Part shown: piece by piece, positions 1 through 8,417 of the stretch
Numbering within the stretch: the first letter of the stretch is position 1
Layout of the letters: each line of letters starts with the position of its first letter
Virus record (IMG/VR): IMGVR_UViG_3300047462_000092
Location: 1-46,588 of that record
Reading direction: 5' to 3' (one strand)
Origin: a virus
DNA: 46,588 bases
Translations under genes and position numbers: made by a program
Notes under the pieces: generated by a model
Database searches by the model: none
What the model was told of the DNA's origin: nothing
The model's input: only the letters and a program-made list of their open reading frames with translations

Positions 1-1953
1 CCGACTTCGGCGAATCCTCGCTCCTGCCTGAGCGGTTTCCGCTCTCCTACCATCGTGTCTCTCACGCGTATCTTGCTGCGCGCACTCCGACGTCCACCAC
101 GCGCACAGATTGGACAGCTACCGACGATCTGGGTGCCAGATCACCACTTGCTCCAGACGCACACGAAGGCGCTCGCGAACCTAGCCGAGAGCATGAAGCT
201 CCAGGGCTTCTTCAAGACGCTCTCCCGCGGAGCCGATCCAGGCACGCCCAACTGCTTTCTCTTCCCGCTCGATAAGGGCGGCTTCAAGGTCTATCGCTTC
301 GGGCAAGGCACGAACGAGGCCGATACTTGGACGCAGGACGGTGACGGCTGGACGACATGCTTCTACAACCGGCAGCCGGACCTAGCCGTCGCTGCCAAGG
401 CAATGGGCGGTGTCGAACGACAGAATGGCGGCGGCTTCGTATTCGATACGGCGAGCAAGGCGCTGGAGGCAGCCGAGGCCCTCGGCCGGAAGATTTCTGT
501 CCCGGAGAAGATGGAAGGCCGGGAGACGGTGTTGAAGCGGAACAAGGATGGTCGCCTCATCATTGAGATTCAAAAGCGTGATGGCGACGAAGGCATGGCC
601 GGCTGGGAAGCCAAGAAGGATAAGTGGGCTCGCGTCTTCGACACGCAGACCGACCGTAAGCGAGACGATGTTGGCCATGCCGAATATGACTCGATGCTGC
701 GGCAGCTCGTGACGCCGGCCGGCGAAGATGCCGGCTGGTATCTGAAGGGTAAAGATGGGGAGTGGCGTCGATTCGCGACGGAGAAAATCAAGTTCGCTTT
801 GGCCCGGCTGGGTAACAGCGACTCAGAGATCAAGTTTATCCTCGGTGGCCCCGTCTTCGAGCCCTGGCACCTGGTCAACATTCCATTCCAGCCAGAGTAC
901 GTCGGCGGCCGACAGTGGAATCTTGGCGCGGCACAGTATCGCTACCAGCCCGCCGTGCTCTCTGATGACGAGGCGGCTCGGCATCCACACTGGGACCGAA
1001 TCCTGCGGCACTGCGGCCAAGACCTTGACGCCGCGCTGAAAGATGCCGAATGGGCCGTCCGCGCGAACATTCGGACGGGCGGCCAGTATTTGCTGTACTG
1101 GGCAGCGTGCATGTTACGCGATGCGTTCGAGCCGCTGCCCTATCTGTTCTTCTACGGCGAGCAGAATAGCGGCAAGTCGATCTTCCACGAGGCCCTCGAA
1201 CTGCTGATGACGAAGGGCGTGACCCCGGCAGACAAAGCTCTGACTAGCGCTGGCGACTTCAATGCCGAGCTGGCGAATGCAGTGCTCTGTTACGTCGAGG
1301 AAAAAGACATCTCTCTCGCGGGCGAGTCCGCCTACAACAAGATCAAGGATTGGGTCACGTCGCGGACCATCGCAATCCATGAGAAGCGGAAGAATATCTA
1401 CCGCCAGCCCAACACGACACACTGGGTCCAGTGTGCCAATAAGCGTGAGGCGTGCCCGATATTTCCCGGCGACACACGCATCACGATGATATATGTCCCG
1501 GACCTTCAACCGGGCGAAGAGATTCCAAAGAAAATCCTGATCGAGCGTCTGGAAGCTGAGGCTCCGCATTTCATGCGGACGCTTCTGGACTTGCAACTTC
1601 CAGCGATCGAGGGCCGCCTCCGGCTGCCAGTCGTCAACACGCACAACAAGCGCCGTGCAGAAGAGCTGAATCGCGACCCCGTACAGCACTTCATCATTGA
1701 GCACTGCCACGATGTCCCTGGCCAGATGATTCTGTTCGCCGAGTTCTATGAGCGATTTGTGGAGTCGCTCCAGGACGATGAGAAGTATCAGTGGACAAAG
1801 ATTCGCGTCTCCAAGGCCATCCCTGACAAATACCCTACCGGCGCTCATGGTGCGAACAAGAAGTATATTGGCAACATCGCCTGGGAGCCGGCCGAGGCCA
1901 GCGCGCCATTCGTAGTGTCAGGCGGCAAGCTCCGCCGGCAGGAGGCGAAGTAA
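1..1953 (+). CDS. Phage primase/SF3 helicase (P4/D5-like), 5' end cut by window edge
   Basis: Replicative helicase, probably the C-terminal part of a primase-helicase. The frame is open to base 1, so the true start lies outside; a GTG at 55 would be the first in-window start. Counting from that GTG (632 residues), a Walker A motif GEQNSGKS lies near residue 368, an acidic Walker B-like stretch (CYVEEKD) near 412, and a sensor-like segment with N and R (VQCANKREACP) near 458, the layout of superfamily 3 helicases used by P4-type phages and plasmids. The last ~80 residues look like the winged-helix tail common in this family. It is the first gene of a + strand replication operon and its stop overlaps the next start (TAATG). 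The role, unwinding at phage replication initiation, is inferred from family knowledge. Codons before about 130 are less convincing than the rest. Confidence 0.85.
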   Translation, partial: PTSANPRSCLSGFRSPTIVSLTRILLRALRRPPRAQIGQLPTIWVPDHHLLQTHTKALANLAESMKLQGFFKTLSRGADPGTPNCFLFPLDKGGFKVYRFGQGTNEADTWTQDGDGWTTCFYNRQPDLAVAAKAMGGVERQNGGGFVFDTASKALEAAEALGRKISVPEKMEGRETVLKRNKDGRLIIEIQKRDGDEGMAGWEAKKDKWARVFDTQTDRKRDDVGHAEYDSMLRQLVTPAGEDAGWYLKGKDGEWRRFATEKIKFALARLGNSDSEIKFILGGPVFEPWHLVNIPFQPEYVGGRQWNLGAAQYRYQPAVLSDDEAARHPHWDRILRHCGQDLDAALKDAEWAVRANIRTGGQYLLYWAACMLRDAFEPLPYLFFYGEQNSGKSIFHEALELLMTKGVTPADKALTSAGDFNAELANAVLCYVEEKDISLAGESAYNKIKDWVTSRTIAIHEKRKNIYRQPNTTHWVQCANKREACPIFPGDTRITMIYVPDLQPGEEIPKKILIERLEAEAPHFMRTLLDLQLPAIEGRLRLPVVNTHNKRRAEELNRDPVQHFIIEHCHDVPGQMILFAEFYERFVESLQDDEKYQWTKIRVSKAIPDKYPTGAHGANKKYIGNIAWEPAEASAPFVVSGGKLRRQEAK

Positions 1954-2207
1954 TGGCTCGCCTGATCCGGTACAACGGCAAGACGGAGCAGGTTGAAGTC
2001 CCGCTCACGCTCACTGCCTTTCAGATTCACGTCGGCGGTTCCATCGAGTTCATCGAGCTGGAGTCCGGCGATCTCCTCGTCGTCAACGAAGAGATCAACC
2101 GCCGTGCCCAAGACTTCGCTCACTTCTCTAATCCCGCAGCCACGGTCATCGCCGGCCTTCCCGTGTTGGGCGACGTGGTGATTTGTTCCCCTTCGGAGGT
2201 TGCATGA
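1953..2207 (+). CDS. DUF3846-like small protein
   Basis: 84-residue soluble protein whose ATG overlaps the stop of the helicase gene by one base. It has the pattern I associate with DUF3846: a beta-rich start, GGSIEFIEL, then LLVVNEE, and a late GDVVIC strand. These proteins are common in phage and plasmid early operons; their function is not known to me. Its stop overlaps the start of the kinase gene (ATGA), so translation is probably coupled. Family assignment is from pattern only. Confidence 0.6.
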   Translation: MARLIRYNGKTEQVEVPLTLTAFQIHVGGSIEFIELESGDLLVVNEEINRRAQDFAHFSNPAATVIAGLPVLGDVVICSPSEVA

Positions 2208-2998
2208 AGATCATTGGGCTGGGCCACTATTCCCGTACCGGCAAAGACACGCTCGCCAACGCCATGATCGAATGGTTCGGGCAGTTCTCGCCAGGTGTGA
2301 AGGTCATAAAGCTGTCGTTTGGCTGGAAGGTAAAGCAAACGACCCACGAGCTATATGCGTGGGCCGGCCTTCGCGAACCGGAGTTCTACGAGACACCCGA
2401 AGGAGCCAAGCTGCGGGACGTTGTGCTACCGTTGCTTGGCATGACCCCGGTGGATATTTGGGTCAAGTTCGGGACCGATGCCGTTCGCAACCAGGTCTAC
2501 GAGAACACCTGGATCGACTACGTGACGAAGAACGAGCACAAGGCCGACGTGGCGATCGTGCCCGACGTTCGGTTTCCGAACGAGGTGGCCGCCATGCGAG
2601 CTGCTGGTGCCAAGCTGGTCAAAGTAGTGCGGCCGGGCTTCGGGCCGAAGAAGACGAAGGCCGATCGGGCGCTTCTGGGTTACACCGGCTGGGATTACGT
2701 CGTGGGTGCCTCCGGTGAGATCGCCGAGCTGCGGTGGTGGGCCGGCTGGCTCAGCATTGCCTTGCTTGACGAGCTGGACGGCTCGGCAACACCGCGGTGG
2801 CGTCCACATACGGCCGAAGAGAGGGCCGAGGCTTCTAAGGTCGAAGCGATCGACCCTTGCGAGTTCGATCCAGTGTCACCGTACATCGAAACCGTACCGA
2901 CGTGGCTCACATATCCGAGCGAGAGCCTCCTGCCGCCGGCCGCGGTTGATCGGGGCTTCGAGCAGCTCCGCGTTATCAACAGCGGCAACACGCTATGA
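2204..2998 (+). CDS. Deoxynucleoside monophosphate kinase-like P-loop protein
   Basis: 264-residue protein. I chose the ATG at 2204, not an upstream in-frame start at 2183, because CGGAGGT lies 4-9 bases upstream and the ATGA overlap with the previous stop is typical here. The N-terminus has a P-loop (GHYSRTGKDTLA, residues 5-16) of the phage dNMP kinase type. A second conserved-looking stretch (VPDVRFPNE, about residue 122) fits the nucleotide-binding core. The predicted role is phosphorylating dNMPs for phage DNA synthesis, consistent with neighbours in replication. The C-terminal ~80 residues look like an added region of unknown role. It could also be another P-loop nucleotide kinase. Confidence 0.75.
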   Translation: MKIIGLGHYSRTGKDTLANAMIEWFGQFSPGVKVIKLSFGWKVKQTTHELYAWAGLREPEFYETPEGAKLRDVVLPLLGMTPVDIWVKFGTDAVRNQVYENTWIDYVTKNEHKADVAIVPDVRFPNEVAAMRAAGAKLVKVVRPGFGPKKTKADRALLGYTGWDYVVGASGEIAELRWWAGWLSIALLDELDGSATPRWRPHTAEERAEASKVEAIDPCEFDPVSPYIETVPTWLTYPSESLLPPAAVDRGFEQLRVINSGNTL

Positions 2999-3618
2999 CG
3001 AAGACCTACTCCGGCCTCGTGAACCTCAACGGCAACCTCATGGCTGCCGTAGACGTGGAGACGACCGGCGTTCGCGCCGGCTACCACGAGATCATCCAGA
3101 TTGCGGTGGTCCCGCTCAACAGTGACATCCGGCCGCTGGCGGGTATCCGGCCGTTCTACACGACCGTGAAGCCCCTGTACCCAGAACGCTGGGACAAGGC
3201 GTCGGGGCATGTTCACCAGCTCAAGCTGGAGGATTTGCTGCTCTATGCCCCAGAGCCCGACCGCGTGGCGGACCTATTCGTCGAGTGGGTCGCCAAGCTG
3301 GAGCTGCCGTTCGACAAGAGGCTAGCCCCGCTCGCCGCGAACTGGCCCTTCGAGGCTGGATTCTTGCAGGCTTGGCTCGGCACAGACCAGACGCAGGAGA
3401 TATTCAACTTCGCCCACGTCCGCGACGTGATGATTGTCGCTCGACACATGAACGACAAAGCGGCCTTCGCCGGTGAAACAGCGCCATTCAATAGAGTCGG
3501 CCTCGGCTCGCTCTGCCGGCGGCTGAACGTCGTGAACGCCAATCCACACGACGCGCTGGCAGATGCGATGGCCGAGGCCGAGGTGTACCGGTCGATGCTA
3601 CGCATCGACCTCTTCTAA
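2995..3618 (+). CDS. DEDDh-type 3'-5' exonuclease (DnaQ/RNase T-like)
   Basis: 207 residues; ATG overlaps the previous stop (ATGA). Motif I is VDVETTG (catalytic D20 and E22). Motif III is HDALAD near the C-terminus (HxxxxD, with H and D as catalytic residues). The motif II region reads LAANWPFEAGFL, where the usual Asp after Phe is Glu, a noteworthy substitution. The family removes nucleotides from 3' ends of DNA or RNA; here it may proofread or process ends in phage replication. Last gene of the + strand replication operon; its end overlaps the convergent gene at 3598-3927 by 21 bases, and a terminator for this strand follows at 3717. Confidence 0.8.
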   Translation: MTKTYSGLVNLNGNLMAAVDVETTGVRAGYHEIIQIAVVPLNSDIRPLAGIRPFYTTVKPLYPERWDKASGHVHQLKLEDLLLYAPEPDRVADLFVEWVAKLELPFDKRLAPLAANWPFEAGFLQAWLGTDQTQEIFNFAHVRDVMIVARHMNDKAAFAGETAPFNRVGLGSLCRRLNVVNANPHDALADAMAEAEVYRSMLRIDLF

Positions 3619-3927
3619 ATGCGGTCTGAGCGGGCACGCCCGGCAAGCCTTGGGCCGGACTTCTTGGCCGCAGTGCTCCGACTGTGGGTTCTCACAAAAC
3701 GCGATCTCGTACTTGCAGCCGCACGGTTCCGTGCGGCTTTCTTTTTTGCGCAGACTGCAAGGCGGCCAGAGCGGCTTGTACTTCCGCTCCTGCCGCCGGT
3801 AGACCCACTTCCCTGCGGCACAGTCCGTCCTCTCGAACACAAAGCCGATGATGTTCGGCGGTTCGGGGAGCTGGGCCGGGATCAGCAGGTTCCCGTTGCT
3901 GTCCCAATCAATCGGTAGTCTATTCAA
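3598..3927 (-). CDS. Cysteine-rich hypothetical protein
   Basis: 109 residues, last gene of the long leftward block. The start is a TTG at 3927 that overlaps the end of the upstream gene; GGGAG nine bases upstream supports it. No family recognised. The C-terminal half has seven cysteines, including CGCKYE, a C..P..C pattern and CRACP, so it may bind zinc. It is convergent with the exonuclease gene (21-base overlap) and contains that operon's terminator. A + strand frame also crosses this segment but lacks a ribosome site and has the composition of a shadow. Confidence 0.6.
   Translation of the reverse strand: MNRLPIDWDSNGNLLIPAQLPEPPNIIGFVFERTDCAAGKWVYRRQERKYKPLWPPCSLRKKESRTEPCGCKYEIAFCENPQSEHCGQEVRPKACRACPLRPHLEEVDA
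3717..3747 (+). terminator. Rho-independent terminator of the replication operon
   Basis: Perfect 8-bp stem AGCCGCAC (3717-3724) / GTGCGGCT (3731-3738), loop GGTTCC that can add two more pairs, then TTCTTTTTT. It lies 99 bases after the exonuclease stop and inside the opposite-strand gene at 3598-3927, so it also encodes part of that protein. Confidence 0.88.
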
Positions 3928-4567
3928 TGATGTACGCTCCCGACTGCAAATCCTGAGCGCTAATTGGGAAGCCGCTTGGGCATCCCTGGAAATCGACAGG
4001 GATCGCTTCTAATTGTGCCTGAGTACAGGTGCCGCCCACAGCAGACATCGGCTGGCAGGTAAGGTATCCGGTGCTTGATAGGACGATCGCCCAATTCGCC
4101 GGTGGCCCAACATACTGCACGCCGGTCTGAACGTAGAGTGGAACCGTATGGCCAGCCTCGATCTGCCCGTTATAGGAGAAAGCGTCGCCCAAGCCCGCGC
4201 AGATTTGGGGACACGTTTTCTGGTTCTTGTTGTTGCCTCCGCCACCCCCGCCGCCTCCGCCACCCCCGCCACCCCCGCCGCCTCCGCCGCTGCCTTTGCA
4301 GTTGCACCAGACTTGGCCGAGGGCGGTGGTGATCTCGTCCAGGATCGCCTGTGACCAGAGCGTCAACGGTTCCTGGAACTCGATGCTTGGGCAGGTGGCC
4401 GACAACGTGCTCCGTACCGCCTTCACGTCATCGACGCTCCAGATGTGCGGGGCCGTCACCTTTTGGAGCGGCTGCACACTGGGGCACCCACTCGGCGGGT
4501 TCTCGATCGCGTTGTTGACGTTCTGGATGACTTGGTTCCAGTCAGCCAGCGTATACGGCGAAGGCAT
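3920..4567 (-). CDS. Hypothetical protein with long polyglycine linker
   Basis: 215 residues. Two cysteine-bearing halves are joined by a run of 18 glycines (about residues 94-111). The glycine codons are mixed (GGC, GGA, GGG, GGT), which argues for selection on the protein rather than recent slippage. The N-terminal part looks helical, the C-terminal part beta-rich (VPLYVQTGVQYVG). Position just downstream of tail tip and SPFH genes suggests a late structural or surface protein, but no family is recognised. Confidence 0.7.
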   Translation of the reverse strand: MPSPYTLADWNQVIQNVNNAIENPPSGCPSVQPLQKVTAPHIWSVDDVKAVRSTLSATCPSIEFQEPLTLWSQAILDEITTALGQVWCNCKGSGGGGGGGGGGGGGGGGGGNNKNQKTCPQICAGLGDAFSYNGQIEAGHTVPLYVQTGVQYVGPPANWAIVLSSTGYLTCQPMSAVGGTCTQAQLEAIPVDFQGCPSGFPISAQDLQSGAYIIE

Positions 4568-4570
4568 TGC

Positions 4571-5134
4571 TTAGACTCCCATGATCGGATGGTGAGCAGG
4601 CCCCACCTCGTTACCGATCAGCTTGTAGACCTTGCAGGTCGAGAAGTCGGTGACGGCGCACCGCTGCACCGCGACGCCGAACTGGCGGAGCCGCTTGCGG
4701 CAGGCCGCCGTGAGCTTCTTCTCGATGCTCCCAGAAATATCCGTCAGCAGATCGTCGAGCTTGCTCTTGCTGATGACCTCGACTATCGCGGCCTGCGTGA
4801 TGTCGCTCACAGTGGTATCGACATCCCAATTCCGCTTGCCGATGGCCTCAACGATGTCGTTGATCCGGTAAACCACCAAGGTGCCCACAACGATCTGCTG
4901 ACGGTCAGAAGTCATCAGCACTTGGGTTGGCAGATTAAGGGTCTGCCGTGCCGTGACGATAATGCTGATCTCCGTCGTCAGGGGCCAGTACCAGTGAAGG
5001 CCCGGCCCCATCGGACGAACATCTTTACCGCGACGCCATTTAACGCCTTGCTGTGTGGCGCAAACGATGCACATGCGAGGCACGAGCTTGCCAAACGCTT
5101 GAACGATGTCGGCGATCCACGAGAAGGCTTCCAT
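4571..5134 (-). CDS. SPFH/band-7 domain protein (stomatin/prohibitin-like)
   Basis: 187 residues. From about residue 40 the sequence follows the SPFH domain: GPGLHWYWPL, a beta strand with TARQTLNLPTQ, then the signature-like MTSDRQQIVVGTLVVYRI, then a helical AAIVEVISKSKLDDLL. The N-terminus (AFSWIADIVQAFGKLVPRMCIVC) is a weak amphipathic or membrane-touching helix. SPFH proteins form membrane-associated rings or scaffolds in cells; I do not know of a standard role in tail operons. It lies 12 bases below the tail tip gene and is co-directional with it. The C-terminal coiled coil usual in cellular members is short here. Confidence 0.72.
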   Translation of the reverse strand: MEAFSWIADIVQAFGKLVPRMCIVCATQQGVKWRRGKDVRPMGPGLHWYWPLTTEISIIVTARQTLNLPTQVLMTSDRQQIVVGTLVVYRINDIVEAIGKRNWDVDTTVSDITQAAIVEVISKSKLDDLLTDISGSIEKKLTAACRKRLRQFGVAVQRCAVTDFSTCKVYKLIGNEVGPAHHPIMGV

Positions 5135-5146
5135 AACTTACCTCTT

Positions 5147-8005
5147 CTACGCTTGCAGGAACGCCGTCCCGGCGCCCCACTTCTGACCAGTGGTGTCGTA
5201 TTGGAAATTGAAGATCGCCTCGTTGGTCCCATCAGAGAATGTGGCACCGGTCCACACGAGAATGTTGCCGTCTTGGCAACCATCAATGAGAGAGTTCAGG
5301 GCAGCAGTATCACCGTCTTGGTCCGACACGATCGCCGCCGTTGACATCATCAACTGGTTATCCTCGTTGATGCCGGCGAAGAAGGAGCGAAGTGTCGCCC
5401 CGTTCTCCGTCCGCTTGTCGAGAACCAGCGTTCCATCGAGATCAAGCGTCAGGGTGTCCTCTGTGTCATCCTGTTCCGGCAGGTTCCACCTGATGTCCTG
5501 GGACGGCGGGGGTGCATCGTCCGGCACACCGGCGCCGGCTGACGGGACTAGCGGGGCGCCAGGATTACCGTCACCTTGATCGGACGGGCTACCTTGCCCG
5601 ATCGAGCTGTATCGACGCGAGCCAAGCGAGTTGCGATACGGGTCGTTGTTCTGCCACCCAAATTGCAGGTTGCCCGGCCGTGTTGCGAGTGCGCCACCAG
5701 CACCAGGACTCTGGTTCTGGGGGTCCGGTGTCGCGTTGGTGTCGATATAACCCTGTTCCACGTCTACCGGAAGCGGGTATAACAACTGCGGGCTCAAAGT
5801 AGATGGATGAGCAAACGGGTAGACCGTCATCTCGCCGGCCCGAACCGGAACCCAGACCACCAGGGCGACTGAGTTACTGGCTGAATCGTAAGCTGCCTGC
5901 TTCACGATTCCGATGACTTCGCTGCTTGCCACATAGGGCTTGGCGAAGTTGAGGTTCACGCAATCGAACGTCTCCAAGGCCAGCATCGTTAACGGAGCAT
6001 TAAAGCTGAGTTGCTTCCAGGTGTTCGTTTTACGGATCATCCAGAAGGTCATTGCCTTGATGACGAGATCGGCGTTGTTGTAGATGTAGTAGTCGGTGTC
6101 TTCCTCCAGAAGTCCGTACTTGGTGATGTTGCCGCGGAGAATGATCTGGTTTGGCTGATCTTGAGCACCCATCGCCTCCCAAGTTCCGATCGCCTTCGTC
6201 ACCAGACTATCCGAGTCCGGCGTGTAGGTGATCGTCATGCCTTGGTCGGCAAGGATGTCATCTTCCGTGATAGTGGATACCGGCGTCGGTGCTACCGGCA
6301 AGTAGAGCAGATAGAACACCTCATCACGCAGGTAAAGCGCGCAGCGAGCCTGATACGCAATTTCCTGCAACACTTGCATCACCGGCTTCCGATCCGAGAT
6401 CGAGAAGTTGGCCGGGTAGTTCGCCAGATACGTTCGGGCCGCATTGAACGAAGTCGCATCGTAGGAATGCTGGCTGTAGTGCTCAATGAACCAGATCAAG
6501 ATGTCGGCAACGTTTGGTCCCACGGTCGATTGGAAGGTGACGAACACGTCGTCACCGTATCCAGATGACATGAGCCGCGTATCTTCGTAGAGCTGTGGGA
6601 AGCCGCCAGCCCGCTGGATGTACTCCGAATACGGGATCGGCTTCGAGAGCGCATTCGTCACCGTGAGGATCACGGCGCCGACATCACCGAACTGCTCCCA
6701 CTCGACCGTGTAAAAGTCGGTGGGCACATCAAAGAGGTATTGCTGGTAGCCACCACTGATGGTCGCGTTGGCTGTCGCATTGACGACGGTGCCTGGAATC
6801 AAGCTCACGACGTACCGGATTGGTTCGTTGTCCCAGATAGTGACCTGCGAGCCGGCCTGTGCAAAGAACGGCTGCGAGGGGGAGCCGCCCTGTCCAGGTG
6901 TTGCGCCGAAGAAAAACGACTCAACGAACAACCCTGGATTCAGGCTGACCGGCACATTGACGCCACCTGGAACCAGCTCTTCATCCTCGATCACCGGCTG
7001 CATCGGGGTGATCTGGCCGGTGTAGTTGTCGTAAGGCATCGTATAGGAGATGATCGAGAAGATGTCTCCATTGAACGTGCCGTAGACTTTAGCGTTGTCG
7101 ATGTTCAGATTGATTGGGGTGTTTTGCGGGAAGTATTGACCACCGATCACGCGGAACGAAGACTTGTACTTCTGGAGCTGGCCGTTCACGTAGATTTGCA
7201 CAGGCTGCATCGCCTGAAGCGAGAGGTTCGCCTGCTCCTGCAAGTTCTCGTCCATCTGCGCTTGCAGTTGCCAAAACTCGTCGAAGTTGCCCAGCGCCTC
7301 GGCGTTGGACTGCTTGGCCGCGAGCGTGCTGTACCGGAATGCCATCTGAGCTTGCTGGAACTCCATCATCGCAAGCTGGCTGGTGTTGGTGGCGGCCGGA
7401 AAGGTGATCGCCTCGCCGAGCAGGCCGCTGTGGACTCGATCGAGCTGGATCGTTTTCGCGTTGACCGGATAACCGAATGCCATCGGCCAACCGACGCCCA
7501 TCAGCTCGTCGGGGATCGACGTGAAGTAGCCTTGGTTCCCGTCTTCCGGGCTGAAGCCAATCTCAAAGTCTTCGAGGGTCGAGACGGCGGTGATCGTGAC
7601 GGTTCGGTCCTTTTCGCTCCACGTGATCGGCGAGTTGATTTTGCCGGCAAAGAGCAGGAATCGGTCGGTATAGTCCAGCCCTGTAAACCACTGGTAAATA
7701 CGGACATCACGCTTGTGGATGTCCGTCGAGTCCATGATTGCTTTGATCGTGCCATCGGTATCGTCCAGAGTGATGGTGACAGATTGCGACGTTCCGCTGT
7801 CGGTGATGTCCACGATGTCATCCAGTTTGTCCATCTGGGTGATCTTCCCTGGGATGGCCGGCGACGAACTCGTGGCCGCGATGTCGGTATCAGCATACGA
7901 GACGTAGGAGCCGTTCTGCGCCCATGCCACGTCAATCATGCAGATCGGCTCCGTCCCGTACCGATTCGCCAGAGTCGTCTGAGCGTTCGAGGAAAGAGTT
8001 CTCAT
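5147..8005 (-). CDS. Large tail tip / baseplate hub-like protein
   Basis: 952 residues. The N-terminal ~200 residues resemble phage tail tip proteins that begin with an Ala/Thr-rich start, a YGTEP-type strand and repeated beta segments (TITLDDTDGTI, RFLLFAGKI). The middle is beta-rich with aromatic residues. Past residue 770 there is a low-complexity Pro/Gly/Asn linker, and the end looks like a separate small domain. The ATG at 8005 overlaps the stop of the upstream gene (ATGA). Length, position after the tape measure and distal tail genes, and beta content point to the tail tip, probably involved in host contact. The exact family is not certain. Confidence 0.7.
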   Translation of the reverse strand: MRTLSSNAQTTLANRYGTEPICMIDVAWAQNGSYVSYADTDIAATSSSPAIPGKITQMDKLDDIVDITDSGTSQSVTITLDDTDGTIKAIMDSTDIHKRDVRIYQWFTGLDYTDRFLLFAGKINSPITWSEKDRTVTITAVSTLEDFEIGFSPEDGNQGYFTSIPDELMGVGWPMAFGYPVNAKTIQLDRVHSGLLGEAITFPAATNTSQLAMMEFQQAQMAFRYSTLAAKQSNAEALGNFDEFWQLQAQMDENLQEQANLSLQAMQPVQIYVNGQLQKYKSSFRVIGGQYFPQNTPINLNIDNAKVYGTFNGDIFSIISYTMPYDNYTGQITPMQPVIEDEELVPGGVNVPVSLNPGLFVESFFFGATPGQGGSPSQPFFAQAGSQVTIWDNEPIRYVVSLIPGTVVNATANATISGGYQQYLFDVPTDFYTVEWEQFGDVGAVILTVTNALSKPIPYSEYIQRAGGFPQLYEDTRLMSSGYGDDVFVTFQSTVGPNVADILIWFIEHYSQHSYDATSFNAARTYLANYPANFSISDRKPVMQVLQEIAYQARCALYLRDEVFYLLYLPVAPTPVSTITEDDILADQGMTITYTPDSDSLVTKAIGTWEAMGAQDQPNQIILRGNITKYGLLEEDTDYYIYNNADLVIKAMTFWMIRKTNTWKQLSFNAPLTMLALETFDCVNLNFAKPYVASSEVIGIVKQAAYDSASNSVALVVWVPVRAGEMTVYPFAHPSTLSPQLLYPLPVDVEQGYIDTNATPDPQNQSPGAGGALATRPGNLQFGWQNNDPYRNSLGSRRYSSIGQGSPSDQGDGNPGAPLVPSAGAGVPDDAPPPSQDIRWNLPEQDDTEDTLTLDLDGTLVLDKRTENGATLRSFFAGINEDNQLMMSTAAIVSDQDGDTAALNSLIDGCQDGNILVWTGATFSDGTNEAIFNFQYDTTGQKWGAGTAFLQA

Positions 8006-8406
8006 GTTTGCTGAATACCTTCAAAGGTCAGGGTGATGGTCCAGGTTTCCCCGCGTGGCAGTGGAGCCAGTGCTGGGGCGGCACGGGAGGTGCCATCGAA
8101 TTCAAACGGATTGCTCGTGAAGTTGCCGACCCAGATGATGCCGTTGTGGTCGGTCACTTTGATCTGCGAAGCGTAGTACGAGAGGATGAAGTTCCTAAGC
8201 TCAAGCGACTTGTTGCGCGTGAGCGGAAACTCCCACTGCAAACCGCGACGCCCACCCCTCCGCTTCACGTAGGTGTACTGCGTGCCATTCATCGCCTTCA
8301 AATTGCTGACGGTATCCAACAGCTTTTGCTGGTCCCCAAAGCTGGGGTCCGGCAAAATAGTCGTCGTCTGGCACAGCGGGTATGGTGCGGAGAGGTAGAA
8401 CGACAT
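8002..8406 (-). CDS. Minor tail protein (distal-tail-like)
   Basis: 134-residue beta-rich protein. The segment with KRRGGRRGLQWEFPLTR, then LRNFILSYYASQIKVTD, then IIWVGNF, and the final TWTITLTFEGI, matches the layout of small tail proteins that hold LQF/FEFEG-type ends; the 735-residue neighbour has a similar segment (about residues 470-560). Stop overlaps the tail tip start. Its role as an adaptor between tube and tip is inferred from position. Confidence 0.6.
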   Translation of the reverse strand: MSFYLSAPYPLCQTTTILPDPSFGDQQKLLDTVSNLKAMNGTQYTYVKRRGGRRGLQWEFPLTRNKSLELRNFILSYYASQIKVTDHNGIIWVGNFTSNPFEFDGTSRAAPALAPLPRGETWTITLTFEGIQQT

Positions 8407-8417
8407 GGCTTATCGCC

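Noticed and set aside
3619-3918. Plus-strand frame opposite the cysteine-rich gene
   Set aside because: No ribosome site, crosses a strong terminator of its own strand, and has shadow-like composition.
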